From assembly GCF_034424215.1 (NCBI RefSeq), contig NZ_CP139960.1, positions 5,022,001 to 5,086,000 on the forward strand: a stretch of 64,000 nucleotides of DNA, written 5' to 3'. Both the position numbers and the translations under genes were made by a program. Positions 8,463 through 17,835 of the stretch are shown piece by piece (within the stretch, counting starts at the first letter, position 1; every line of letters starts with the position of its first letter). The stretch is from Niabella yanshanensis. Lineage in GTDB: Bacteria > Bacteroidota > Bacteroidia > Chitinophagales > Chitinophagaceae. Below the pieces are notes generated by a model. The model had not been told where the DNA came from, did not search any database, and saw nothing but the letters and a program-made list of their open reading frames with translations.

Positions 8463-11400
8463 TTATTGCTTCTGGTCTTCAATCCATTGACGTGCATTCA
8501 CAAATGCTTCAATCCATGGACTTACCTCATCCTGTCTGCCGGCAGGATAGTGCGCCCAGTTCCATTGGAATATAGAGCGTTCGATATGCGGCATGGTAAC
8601 CAGGTGTCTGCCGGTTGCATCACACATCATGGCCGTATTGTAATCGGAACCGTTTGGATTATGGGGATACTGGTCGTATGCATATTTGGCAACAATATCG
8701 TATTGACCTTCTCCTTCCGGAAGGTTAAATTTACCCTCACCATGAGAGATCCATACGCCCAATGTTGTGCCGGCTAAGGATTTCAACATAACGGATTTGT
8801 TTTCCTGCACTTTTACGGAAACAAAGTTTGATTCGTGCTTGCCCGAATTATTATGCAGCAATTTGCCATGTACCGTGTGATCCGGGTTGATCAGTTCCAG
8901 TTCCATGAATAATTGGCAGCCGTTACAAATACCCACAGATAAAGTATCAGGACGGGCAAAGAATTGATCTAATGCAGTCTTTGCTTTCTCATTATAGAGG
9001 AAGGCGCCCGCCCATCCTTTTGCAGAGCCCAAAACATCCGAGTTGGAAAATCCGCCTACAGCGCCGATGAATTGTATATCTTCCAGGGTTTCGCGCCCGG
9101 TAATGAGATCCGTCATGTGTACGTCTCTGACATCAAATCCGGCCAGGTACATAGCGTTGGCCATTTCGCGCTCCGAGTTAGAACCCTTTTCACGGAGAAT
9201 GGCGGCTTTGGGACGAGGTTTTGAAACGTCAATCACCGGTTTTTTCCCGTTGAACTGAGCAGGAAACCGGTACTGCAGCGGCTGATTTTTATAGTTGTTG
9301 TAGCGTTCCTGTGCGGTTCCGTTTTTAGATTGTTTCTGGTCTAAAAGGAATGAGGTTTTATACCAGGTGTCGCGCGTAGCAGCTACATCAAAACTAAAGC
9401 TGTCAGCATTGTTTTTAACAGTAACGGTTGTGTCTTCAAGGACCGTTCCTATTTTAACAACTTCAATTCCTGCAGCAGCAAATAGTGTCTCCAGGCGCTC
9501 ATCGTTTTGAGCCTGCAGCACTACGGCAATATTTTCGTTAAATAATGCTTTTACTGTGTCAGCCTCGTTCAATCTACTTAAATCATAATTGGCAGCCAGG
9601 TTGATGTCTGCAAAACACATTTCCAGTAAAGTGGTGATCAAACCTCCCGAGCCCACGTCATGCCCGGCAGCTATCAGCCCATTATTAATAGCATCCTGTA
9701 TCGCATTAAAGGCCCGGGCGAAATAGTCTGCATCTTTAACGGAAGCTACTTTATTACCAATTTTATTAATGATCTGCGCAAAAGACGAACCGCCCAACTG
9801 GAATACATCTTTTGTTAAATTGATATAATAAACTGAACCTGCATTCTTTTGAAGTACCGGTTCTACTACTTTATTAATATCTGTACAGTTGCCGGCAGCG
9901 GAAATAATGACAGTACCGGGAGCAATTACACTACCATCCGGGTACTTTTGTTTCATCGATAAAGAATCTTTACCGGTGGGAATGTTAATACCTAATGCAA
10001 TCGCAAAATCGGAGCAGGCTTTAACGGCTTCGTATAGTCTGGCATCTTCACCTTCATTATTACAGGCCCACATCCAGTTAGCTGAAAGAGAAATGCCTTT
10101 CAATCCATTTTTGATAGGCGCAAAAACAATATTAGACAGCGCTTCACCCATAGCATTTCTTGAGCCTGCGGCGGGGTCTACAAGGGCGGTTAATGGTGAA
10201 TGTCCAACTGTGGTAGCAATACCTTCGGTAGATTTGTAATCCAGCGCCATTACACCTACATTGTTTAAAGTAAGCTGTAAAGGTCCGGCACATTGCTGTT
10301 TGGCTACACGGCCACCCACGCAACGGTCAACTTTATTCGTTAACCAGTCTTTACTGGCTACTGCTTCCAGTTGTAATACCTGCTCTAAATAAGCCGGTAC
10401 ATTATTGACATCATAGGACAATTCGTCGTAATTATGACTGATCTTACTGTCTTTCATGATGGTTTTAGGAGAAGAACCAAAGAAGTCTTCCAGGGCATAA
10501 TCCATTGGTTTTTCACCTTTGGACTTAGATTGAAAGGTGAAGCGATGGTCTCCGGTAACATCGCCCACGGTATACATAGGGGCACGCTCGCGGTCGGCTA
10601 CCTTTTGCAGTATGTCGATATCTTTTTCTCCAATTACAAGCCCCATTCTTTCCTGGGATTCGTTACCAATGATTTCCTTTGCAGAAAGTGTAGGATCTCC
10701 AACAGGTAATTTATCCAGATCAATCAATCCGCCCTTTTCTTCTACTAATTCAGAGAGGCAGTTTAAATGCCCTCCTGCACCATGATCGTGAATAGACACG
10801 ATAGGGTTGTGATCTGATTCTACTAATCCACGAATAGCATTAGCCGCACGCTTCTGCATTTCGGGGTTAGAACGTTGAATAGCGTTTAATTCGATGCCGG
10901 AGCCAAAAGCACCGGTGTCTGCCGATGAGACTGCAGCGCCGCCCATACCGATCCGGTAGTTTTCACCACCCAGGATAACGATCTTGTCACCTTCCTTAGG
11001 TGTATATTTTTTAGCCTGTTCCAGTTTGCCATAGCCTACACCTCCAGCCTGCATGATCACTTTATCGTAGCCCAGCTTTCTGGTTGTCCCGCTGAGCTTA
11101 TCGAAGTGTTCATGCTCAAAAGTGAATACCGATCCGGTGATCAGGGGCTGGCCAAATTTATTACCAAAATCAGAAGCGCCATTCGAAGCCTTGATCAGGA
11201 TATCCATGGGCGTTTGGTACAACCATTGACGTTCTTCCATCGCTGTTTCCCAGGGCCGGTCTTCCTGTAAACGGGAGTAAGCCGTCATATAAATAGCCGT
11301 ACCAGCTAACGGTAAAGCACCCTGGCCGCCTGCCAGGCGATCACGTATTTCTCCGCCTGATCCGGTTGCTGCTCCGGCGAAAGGTTCAACGGTTGTAGGG

Positions 11401-12152
11401 AAATTATGGGTTTCAGCCTTTAATGATAAAACCGATTCAAATTCTTTCTCTTCGTAATAGTCGGGTTTGTCAGCTGACTTTGGCGCAAACTGGGTTACTT
11501 TCGGGCCCTTTACAAAAGCCACATTGTCTTTATAAGCAGATACAATATCGTTAGGATGAGTTTCAGAAGTCTTTTTGATCAGCTTAAACAAGGATGTAGG
11601 CATTTCTTCACCATCAATCACAAACGTTCCATTGAATATTTTGTGGCGGCAATGTTCCGAATTGGCCTGCGAGAAAGCAAAAACTTCAGAATCGGTGAGT
11701 TTACGGCCAATTTTAACAGCAAGCCGATTGAGATAATCCACCTCTTCAGCACTGAGCGCCAGGCCTTCCGATTTATTATAAGCATCAATATCATCAATTT
11801 CCTGTATGGGTTCAGGCGCAATTTGTATCGTATACATGTCCTGTGTCAGGGATGCATATTTCTGGGAGATCATCGGGTCAAAAGCATTGAAATCAGCTGG
11901 TACCGGCTGAAATTCTTCAATACGGGTGATACCCTTAATACCCATATTCTGCGTGATTTCCACAGCATTGGTGCTCCAGGGGGTGATCATCGCGGCACGT
12001 GGCCCCACATAATAATGGTTAAGAATAGTTTCTCCTAGTTTTTGGGCATTGCCGAACAGCCAGTTTAGCTTCTGTATGTCTTCCTGGGCTAGCTCATTTT
12101 GTGTTTGAACGCCGTATACAATATGTTTGGGATTCTGAAAGAAATGGATCAT
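8463..12152 (-). CDS. purL: Phosphoribosylformylglycinamidine synthase, single-chain type
   Basis: 1229 residues from the ATG at 12152. The enzyme converts FGAR, glutamine and ATP to FGAM in purine synthesis. It is the long fused form: N-terminal PurS-like region, linker, two AIRS-like ATP-binding halves (K-A-E-T-H-N-F-P-T near residue 245; later D-V-G-S-G-G-L) and a C-terminal class I glutaminase with the G-I-C-N-G-C-Q nucleophile elbow and a late H-x-E pair. The frame is open back to a TTG at 12254, but the -7 box TAAGTTTG at 12201-12208 lies inside that extension, supporting the ATG. It is not clustered with other pur genes here. Confidence 0.97.
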   Translation of the reverse strand: MIHFFQNPKHIVYGVQTQNELAQEDIQKLNWLFGNAQKLGETILNHYYVGPRAAMITPWSTNAVEITQNMGIKGITRIEEFQPVPADFNAFDPMISQKYASLTQDMYTIQIAPEPIQEIDDIDAYNKSEGLALSAEEVDYLNRLAVKIGRKLTDSEVFAFSQANSEHCRHKIFNGTFVIDGEEMPTSLFKLIKKTSETHPNDIVSAYKDNVAFVKGPKVTQFAPKSADKPDYYEEKEFESVLSLKAETHNFPTTVEPFAGAATGSGGEIRDRLAGGQGALPLAGTAIYMTAYSRLQEDRPWETAMEERQWLYQTPMDILIKASNGASDFGNKFGQPLITGSVFTFEHEHFDKLSGTTRKLGYDKVIMQAGGVGYGKLEQAKKYTPKEGDKIVILGGENYRIGMGGAAVSSADTGAFGSGIELNAIQRSNPEMQKRAANAIRGLVESDHNPIVSIHDHGAGGHLNCLSELVEEKGGLIDLDKLPVGDPTLSAKEIIGNESQERMGLVIGEKDIDILQKVADRERAPMYTVGDVTGDHRFTFQSKSKGEKPMDYALEDFFGSSPKTIMKDSKISHNYDELSYDVNNVPAYLEQVLQLEAVASKDWLTNKVDRCVGGRVAKQQCAGPLQLTLNNVGVMALDYKSTEGIATTVGHSPLTALVDPAAGSRNAMGEALSNIVFAPIKNGLKGISLSANWMWACNNEGEDARLYEAVKACSDFAIALGINIPTGKDSLSMKQKYPDGSVIAPGTVIISAAGNCTDINKVVEPVLQKNAGSVYYINLTKDVFQLGGSSFAQIINKIGNKVASVKDADYFARAFNAIQDAINNGLIAAGHDVGSGGLITTLLEMCFADINLAANYDLSRLNEADTVKALFNENIAVVLQAQNDERLETLFAAAGIEVVKIGTVLEDTTVTVKNNADSFSFDVAATRDTWYKTSFLLDQKQSKNGTAQERYNNYKNQPLQYRFPAQFNGKKPVIDVSKPRPKAAILREKGSNSEREMANAMYLAGFDVRDVHMTDLITGRETLEDIQFIGAVGGFSNSDVLGSAKGWAGAFLYNEKAKTALDQFFARPDTLSVGICNGCQLFMELELINPDHTVHGKLLHNNSGKHESNFVSVKVQENKSVMLKSLAGTTLGVWISHGEGKFNLPEGEGQYDIVAKYAYDQYPHNPNGSDYNTAMMCDATGRHLVTMPHIERSIFQWNWAHYPAGRQDEVSPWIEAFVNARQWIEDQKQ

Positions 12153-12200
12153 TATAATAAGTGCATTTGAACTTCGTGGAAATTGAGTGGCAAAATTAAC

Positions 12201-12208
12201 CAAACTTA
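12201..12208 (-). promoter_or_regulatory. -7 promoter element TAAGTTTG for purL
   Basis: Exact TAnnTTTG match on the minus strand, 48 nt before the purL ATG. It decides against the TTG start further upstream. Confidence 0.55.
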
Positions 12209-12449
12209 CACTCATATACAAGTTTGTGGCTGGTGATATTAGCGGGAAGTACAACAGCTGTAGCGTGATGGCAGCTGATTACCTGTTTTGAGCCTGAAAA
12301 TGTAATATTAATTTTTAATTGGGGCTGTTGTTTACTTTTTACAGGTTGGGTTGTTATATTTCAATATATATTATTTTTTTAGTGACCGGAATAAGTATCA
12401 GGCTATTTGAAGCGAAACCGTAACTAGCTTTACGGTAAACTTTTTTAAA

Positions 12450-13793
12450 ATGAGGCAATCAGAAATATCACGTAAAGAGTTTTTAAAAAAATCGGGTTTA
12501 GGTTTTGCCGGAATGGCGGTAGTACCCCGCTTACCCGATAGTAACGGGCCTTCCGGCAGGGAGAAAATGAAAGAGATCCAATTAATGGAAAAGGAGTATA
12601 CATTAAAAAATGTACGGTTGGAGACCGGTTTTGAATATGAAGACAACGAGGTCGTGCATACTGAAACCGGTTTGTTTTCGGTAGCGATTAGCGGTGGTAA
12701 AATAAAAGAAATCTCTCCCAATGCACCCAACCATGTTGGCGCAATTGATGCCAGGGGATTGTTAATGCTTCCGGCATTTAAGGATATGCATATTCACCTG
12801 GATAAAACTTTTTACGATGGTCCGTGGCAGGCTGCCAGGCGACGAACGGATGGTGTAAAAGGGATGATCGCGCTTGAACAGCAGATTTTGCCGGAGATGC
12901 TCAAAACCTCAACACATCGTGCAGAGCAGCTGATCGAACTATTGCAGTCCAAAGGAACTTCTTTTGCCAGGAGTCATGTCAATATTGAGCCAACTTCAAA
13001 ATTGCAGTCTCTGAAGAACCTTGAAAAGGCGCTGACCGATAAAAAAGATGGTTTTCGGGCCGAGTTGGTTGCCTTCCCGCAACATGGCGTTTTTTATACC
13101 AATTCAGCAGGTTTCCTAAAGGATGCGGCTCAAATGGGTGTTGATTTTATAGGAGGCCTGGATCCGTATACCATTGATGGTGCAATAGAAAAAACAATCG
13201 ACTTTACCGTTCAGCTGGCATTAGATCATAATAAAGGAATCGATATTCATTTGCATGAATCAGGTGAATCGGGGCTTAAAACGGTTGAGTATCTCATAAG
13301 GAAAGTAAACGAAAGCCCGGTTTTAAAGGGAAAGACGTTTATCAGCCATTGTTTTGTACTGGGAAAACTGGAAAAGGCAAAGCAGGAAGAAATAGCTGGG
13401 CAACTGGGCGCCGCCGGCATTGGCATTGTGTCCACGATTCCTTTTGGTAGTTTGATAATGCCGATTCCTATTCTGTACAAACATAATGTAAGGGTGCTGA
13501 CGGGTAACGACAGCATTATAGATCATTGGAACACCTTTGGAAGCGGGAGCGTGTTGCAAAAAGCAAACCTGATGGCTCAGCTTTATGGCTATAGTACTGA
13601 ATTTTTATTGTCGAGGAGTTTGAAGCTGGCTACTGCTGATTTACTTCCCCTGGATGATAAAGGAGTACAGCAATGGCCTAAGACCGGCGATGCAGCTGAT
13701 TTTGTATTGATCGATGCAGGCTGCTCGGCGGAAGCAGTATCCAGGGTATCACCGGTACGATCGCTGGTCAGCAATGGGAATATTGTTTATTAG
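12450..13793 (+). CDS. Amidohydrolase-superfamily metal-dependent deaminase/hydrolase with Tat-like N terminus
   Basis: 447 residues. The N terminus S-R-K-E-F-L-K-K-S-G resembles a twin-arginine signal with one Arg replaced by Lys, followed by a short hydrophobic stretch, so export is possible but uncertain. The catalytic barrel has metal ligands H-I-H (His114, His116), a later H-L-H-E-S-G-E, S-H-C, and the late Asp in G-N-D-S-I-I-D. This set is typical of the cytosine-deaminase-like branch (Amidohydro_3). The substrate is unknown. No obvious operon partner; the next gene is 250 bp downstream. Confidence 0.8.
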   Translation: MRQSEISRKEFLKKSGLGFAGMAVVPRLPDSNGPSGREKMKEIQLMEKEYTLKNVRLETGFEYEDNEVVHTETGLFSVAISGGKIKEISPNAPNHVGAIDARGLLMLPAFKDMHIHLDKTFYDGPWQAARRRTDGVKGMIALEQQILPEMLKTSTHRAEQLIELLQSKGTSFARSHVNIEPTSKLQSLKNLEKALTDKKDGFRAELVAFPQHGVFYTNSAGFLKDAAQMGVDFIGGLDPYTIDGAIEKTIDFTVQLALDHNKGIDIHLHESGESGLKTVEYLIRKVNESPVLKGKTFISHCFVLGKLEKAKQEEIAGQLGAAGIGIVSTIPFGSLIMPIPILYKHNVRVLTGNDSIIDHWNTFGSGSVLQKANLMAQLYGYSTEFLLSRSLKLATADLLPLDDKGVQQWPKTGDAADFVLIDAGCSAEAVSRVSPVRSLVSNGNIVY

Positions 13794-14044
13794 AATAGCG
13801 GATGCATCATTTTTTAGAATCGGGGAAGCCTGTTTTATTATTGCTGCCTTAACCCGTAATGTGCCCGAGCGTAAAACCAGTCGTTTCGAATAGTATTTTC
13901 GATTTGTAAGAGGCAAATACTGAATGGAAGCCACTAAAGATAAAAGTTGATTTTAGAAGATGAGCTTCCCGATTTTACAAATCAGTGTGAACTAAAAAAT
14001 ATTTATTATATTATTGCTATTTAGTATATTTATGGAAAAGCTAT

Positions 14045-14449
14045 ATGAAATACATTGTCATTTTTTTAGTAGCATTTCCAATTTATGCTTCAGCCCAGAC
14101 TAAACAGGACTATAATTTTATGACCCGCTTTGTTAATTATTATAATGCCAGATCTTCTGATAAGATATGTTCGCTATTTCCTCCCCCAAAAAACGAGGAA
14201 GAAAATTGCTTTTGGAACTCATTGAAACCCGATGAGGAAAAATCTATTTATGATGAATTTGGTGCAATAAAAAAATATGAATACCTGGGTGTTGATACAA
14301 CCGATCCCGAGAAAGTAATCGTGTTCAAAGTTTTGTTTGCTAATAAGGGAGTAAAAGCACTAAGCTTTAATACGAAAGACCAAAAATTTAAAAATTTCCG
14401 TTTTGATACCTCCTCCGATCTGATAGAAAAAATGTTGAAACAGCGGTGA
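14045..14449 (+). CDS. Small secreted protein of unknown function
   Basis: 134 residues with a clear signal peptide (ends A-S-A-Q, residue 18). The rest has the feel of an NTF2-like/DUF3887-type alpha+beta domain (F-M-T-R-F-V-N-Y-Y-N-A-R near the start), but I do not recognise a family with certainty. Upstream DNA is very AT-rich. It stands alone between the amidohydrolase and the tRNA-linked island, 163 bp outside the island boundary. Confidence 0.6.
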   Translation: MKYIVIFLVAFPIYASAQTKQDYNFMTRFVNYYNARSSDKICSLFPPPKNEEENCFWNSLKPDEEKSIYDEFGAIKKYEYLGVDTTDPEKVIVFKVLFANKGVKALSFNTKDQKFKNFRFDTSSDLIEKMLKQR

Positions 14450-14555
14450 TCGATAAGGGCCTAGTATGGATAACAGCTAATACAAGCGACGTTTATCAGG
14501 TCAATAAGTTTTGCCTTGTCATATTTTATGGGATAGTGGATGTCGTTAATAGCAA

Positions 14556-14596
14556 AAGCCTGCAATTCTTTCGAACTGCAGGCTTCAACTTTTTTA
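14556..14596. terminator. Hairpin terminator, probably the original tRNA-Ser terminator
   Basis: A 9-bp stem AAGCCTGCA/TGCAGGCTT (14556-14564 and 14577-14585), extended by three inner pairs (TTC/GAA) around a TTTC loop. T-runs follow on the plus side (14590-14595) and GGCTTTTG follows on the minus side. It can end the 14045 gene, and read on the minus strand it lies just past the tRNA 3' fragment at 14612, where the tRNA-Ser terminator would have been before the island inserted. Confidence 0.75.
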
Positions 14597-14611
14597 AACG
14601 TCTCCGCTTTT

Positions 14612-14637
14612 CAGCGGAGAGAGAGGGATTCGAACCC
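14612..14637 (-). repeat. Left attachment site: 26-bp copy of tRNA-Ser 3' end
   Basis: Identical for 26 bp to 20044-20069 (acceptor 3' strand plus T-arm of the tRNA). Sequence identity stops at 14638. Nothing resembling the rest of a tRNA follows, so this is a fragment, not a gene. Confidence 0.85.
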
Positions 14638-14754
14638 GTCACTGCAATTAGCTGATTATTAATAGGTTTAGAAACTTAAAATCAAAACTGCCACGAATCT
14701 GCCATAAACAGAATTACACATTGGTTAGCTTGATTTCAGAAGTATTTATATACC

Positions 14755-15030
14755 CTACTGCAATTTATTTGACTCAAAGAACGCTTTGATTTCTACTAAG
14801 TTCAAAATTACCACTTTCTTTTCTTTAATGCAAAAATGAGCTAAATTATATGAATCTATAAAAGCTTCAAATGAACAAAACGCGAAAAATACCCTATCAC
14901 TAATCAAGTAATACGTAGCCTCGACAGCTTTATACTCAGCTTCTGAAACCAGGTTTTGCGAAAGATGAGGATATATTGTTGTTGATGTATGGCATTTATG
15001 ATTTAACGCTTGAGAGGCTTCTATAAACAT
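14755..15030 (-). CDS. Unknown 91-residue protein at the end of the peptide-export operon
   Basis: From the ATG at 15030 (a TTG at 15048 would add six residues). No signal peptide, transmembrane segment or known motif is visible; the sequence is rich in aromatic and acidic residues and has four cysteines. It is 81 bp downstream of the PCAT stop on the same strand. Position makes it a candidate immunity or accessory protein of the peptide system, or simply leftover island DNA. Function is not assigned. Confidence 0.45.
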   Translation of the reverse strand: MFIEASQALNHKCHTSTTIYPHLSQNLVSEAEYKAVEATYYLISDRVFFAFCSFEAFIDSYNLAHFCIKEKKVVILNLVEIKAFFESNKLQ

Positions 15031-15111
15031 ACGAGCCGAAAAGAACAATAGGACCCTGTAATATTATATCCAGCGAACAATTCTCGCTCGTAAACTAAGA
15101 ACATTGACTGC

Positions 15112-17316
15112 TTAATGAAGAATATCTTGCCAATAATTACCATACAGGTTATGGCCTTTTATTAAATCGGAGTGACTGCCGGATGTGGTTATTGTTCCGT
15201 TTTCCAGTAAATAAATTCTGTCACACAGTGACTTTAGGACGTGCAGTCGGTGGGTAATAAAAATAATACCCATTTGTTTCTTTAGTTTCGAAAGTAGAGC
15301 TAAAACAAATTGCTCACTATTTCTATCCATAGCTGCGGTAGCCTCGTCTAAGATCAAAAGCTGTGGCTTTTTATACAGTGCCCTCGCTATCGCGATCATT
15401 TGCTTTTGTCCGCCGGAAAGGTTGATTCCTCCTTCACCAACAATTGTCATTATCGATTGTGGCATGGCGTCAATATAAGGCGAAAAGCCATATTGTTTTA
15501 AAAATTGAATAACCTCACTTGTCTTTTGGGTCGCGTCTTCAAATGCTATGTTTTCAAGAACGGTTGCGTTAAAAATATGGATATCCTGCGGAACAATTTT
15601 CACAAGATTTCTCCATGCAGCAATATCAATATGCTGTAACAACAACGATTTATTAATAAAAATGTCTCCGCTCTCTGCCGTATAGTTTTTCTGCAGTAAT
15701 TCAGCAATTGTACTTTTTCCGCAACCATTCTCACCCATTAAGGCAACGATCTCACCTTTTCTGATTGTGAAAGAAATATCTTTTAATAACGGTTTGCGAC
15801 CGGCAAAACGGAAAAAGAGCCTATTTGCCGATAAGCATTCAAAAGCAGAAATTAATTCGTTACTCTCTGCTTTTTCTGACTTGCTGGAAGCAAAGTCGAA
15901 CATTCGATCAAACGCTATTTTTGCTTCATTAATAGGAATAGATATCATTGCAAGGTTCGCTACTGCGGGTAGCATTGTCCCGCACATGGATAAAATCGCA
16001 ATCAGCTCTCCAATTTGGAGTTGGTTATTTAGCACCTCGTAACAACAATATGAAAGAATACCGATTAAAAATAGAACGCCCAATGTACTAACAATAGCCG
16101 AGAGTTTGATTTGTATGCTGTTGAGGCTATAAACAGCCTCTTGAAACTTTTTATATATATTATGATTAGCTTCTTGAAACAAATTTTGACTATTATTATT
16201 TTTAACAGTCTCGATACCTTGCAACGTCGATATATAATTGGCTTCGACTGCGGCATAGCCCACCATTACATTTTTCTGTCTTTTGACAATTGAGGCATTG
16301 TTTTTATAGATCAATAAGTAAAAAAGGGGCATTACTAGCAAACATATAAAACCAACTGGCAGCGAATAAGCAAAAACAAGTATAAGTGATATTAGAACCG
16401 CTAAAACATCAATCACTACACTGCCTGCGAGTTGACTTATAGCACGCTGAATGCGACTCGTGTCATTTAATCTCGCAGTCATATCCCCAATTTTGTGTGT
16501 GTCAAAAAAAGACTTCGGTAACGAGAGTAGATGATTAAAGAAGAAGCTAATTATGCGGATGTTGAACAACTTAGCTTGCCGTATTAAAAAATGTTGTCTT
16601 AAAATCGACAAACCTTCCTTAATTAGCAATAATAAAAAGACGAGGATAATTCCCCCAAGCAATTTCACCAAGTTCTTATTTGGCAAAATATCATCAATCA
16701 AGCGTTGAGAGAAAATTGCCATTGCCAGGCTTAGACCAGCTACAAAAATACCTAAACATGCACCAATGCTTAATAAATGGGTGTCTTCTCTTATGAGGTC
16801 CTTAATCCATCTTATTTTAGCCTGTCTTTTGTTAGATGTTTTTATGAAGTGCTCATTGGGGGAAAGAGTTAGACAAGTTTTTGTATGCCAAATATCGGCC
16901 AGCTCCTCTTTGCTGTAGTATGATACACCTTTTGCTGGATCTCCTATTAGAAAAGCCTGAGTCGCTTCATTTGCAGTGGTTTTATTTGATACGGGGAAAT
17001 ATCCGAAACACACAACATAATGATATGAATTGCCACTAGCGGTTACATGTAATATACAAGGATTCGGATGCTTTATGAGAGAATCAAGATCAGATTCACA
17101 ACCTTCGGCAGTAAATCCGATGCTATTCGCAGCTTGATACAGCCCAAGCAATGTTGTACCGATCGAGTTGGTACCGCTAAGAATTCTTAAGTTTTCTAAA
17201 GTATTTGAACCATCATAGTACTTTATCAATGATAGCAAGCAAGCTATCCCGCAGTCGGTCTTATCTTGCTGATGTACTAATGAAATTTGAGCGGCCTTTA
17301 ATTGTGTAGATCGCAT
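15112..17316 (-). CDS. Peptidase-containing ABC transporter (PCAT) for double-glycine peptides
   Basis: 734 residues in three parts. Residues about 8-150 are a C39 peptidase: oxyanion Gln16, catalytic Cys22 (T-D-C-G-I-A-C), His99 (Y-H-Y-V-V) and Asp126 (I-G-D-P). A six-helix ABC exporter domain follows (about 180-470). The C-terminal ATPase has Walker A G-E-N-G-C-G-K-S-T, signature L-S-G-G-Q-K-Q and Walker B L-L-I-L-D-E-A-T. Such proteins cut leaders after Gly-Gly and export the mature peptide. All catalytic residues are present, so it should be active. It is 2 bp downstream of the thioredoxin-like gene and in the same operon as the leader peptide at 18795-18992, its probable substrate. Confidence 0.95.
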   Translation of the reverse strand: MRSTQLKAAQISLVHQQDKTDCGIACLLSLIKYYDGSNTLENLRILSGTNSIGTTLLGLYQAANSIGFTAEGCESDLDSLIKHPNPCILHVTASGNSYHYVVCFGYFPVSNKTTANEATQAFLIGDPAKGVSYYSKEELADIWHTKTCLTLSPNEHFIKTSNKRQAKIRWIKDLIREDTHLLSIGACLGIFVAGLSLAMAIFSQRLIDDILPNKNLVKLLGGIILVFLLLLIKEGLSILRQHFLIRQAKLFNIRIISFFFNHLLSLPKSFFDTHKIGDMTARLNDTSRIQRAISQLAGSVVIDVLAVLISLILVFAYSLPVGFICLLVMPLFYLLIYKNNASIVKRQKNVMVGYAAVEANYISTLQGIETVKNNNSQNLFQEANHNIYKKFQEAVYSLNSIQIKLSAIVSTLGVLFLIGILSYCCYEVLNNQLQIGELIAILSMCGTMLPAVANLAMISIPINEAKIAFDRMFDFASSKSEKAESNELISAFECLSANRLFFRFAGRKPLLKDISFTIRKGEIVALMGENGCGKSTIAELLQKNYTAESGDIFINKSLLLQHIDIAAWRNLVKIVPQDIHIFNATVLENIAFEDATQKTSEVIQFLKQYGFSPYIDAMPQSIMTIVGEGGINLSGGQKQMIAIARALYKKPQLLILDEATAAMDRNSEQFVLALLSKLKKQMGIIFITHRLHVLKSLCDRIYLLENGTITTSGSHSDLIKGHNLYGNYWQDILH

Positions 17317-17318
17317 TT

Positions 17319-17834
17319 TTATTTAACGGCGTCTATGAGCGCCTCTATTTTTACTTCCCCATCATATTTTTTTAATAGATGGCCGTTTTTAGCATAAATG
17401 AAAATTGTGGGGACGCTTTTTGCTCCAAAGATTTGATACATGATATTATCGGCATCTCGAAGCAATCTAACAAACGGGAAAGCAGAAAGATTATATTGAC
17501 GGTAAAAGTTTCTAAGTAGATTTTCCGATTCTGAGGAAACCAATAAAAAATTGCTCTTTTGTAATGTTTCTGCGTTTTTAAGAATTTGGTTAGTTTCGTA
17601 TTGGCAATGTTCGCATCCCGTATTGAAATAAATGATTACTGTGCTTTTGTCCTTTATCAGTGAATCACTACCAAAATGAGTATTATTTAAGGTGTAAAAA
17701 TTAAAAGGTGGTAGCGTGCTTATTCGCTCCTTTACAAGACTTTTTTTATTCAGTGTATGCACAATTCTATACACTAAAAAACCACCAATTCCCAGTAGTG
17801 CTAAAATTGTAAAATACTTAGCGAATATTCGCAT
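17319..17834 (-). CDS. Membrane-anchored thioredoxin-like oxidoreductase
   Basis: 171 residues: a single N-terminal membrane helix (about 8-26) then a thioredoxin fold with the redox motif C-E-H-C (Cys74, Cys77) and the cis-Pro segment S-V-P-T near residue 146. The domain should face the periplasm. It probably makes or reshuffles the disulfide of the two-cysteine peptide in the same operon; that role is inferred from context. It is 1 bp from the upstream membrane-protein gene and 2 bp from the PCAT gene. The C-x-H-C-Q-x-E-T pattern matches the chromosomal protein at 29069-29560. Confidence 0.85.
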   Translation of the reverse strand: MRIFAKYFTILALLGIGGFLVYRIVHTLNKKSLVKERISTLPPFNFYTLNNTHFGSDSLIKDKSTVIIYFNTGCEHCQYETNQILKNAETLQKSNFLLVSSESENLLRNFYRQYNLSAFPFVRLLRDADNIMYQIFGAKSVPTIFIYAKNGHLLKKYDGEVKIEALIDAVK

Positions 17835-17835
17835 T

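Noticed and set aside
12153-12254. 34-codon N-terminal extension of purL from a TTG
   Set aside because: Contains a perfect -7 promoter box and lacks similarity to the PurL start M-I-H-F-F-Q; the ATG at 12152 is better.
14446-14655. 69-codon plus-strand frame running across the left attachment site
   Set aside because: It crosses a terminator hairpin and the tRNA fragment, has no recognisable motif and no support for its start; a chance frame.
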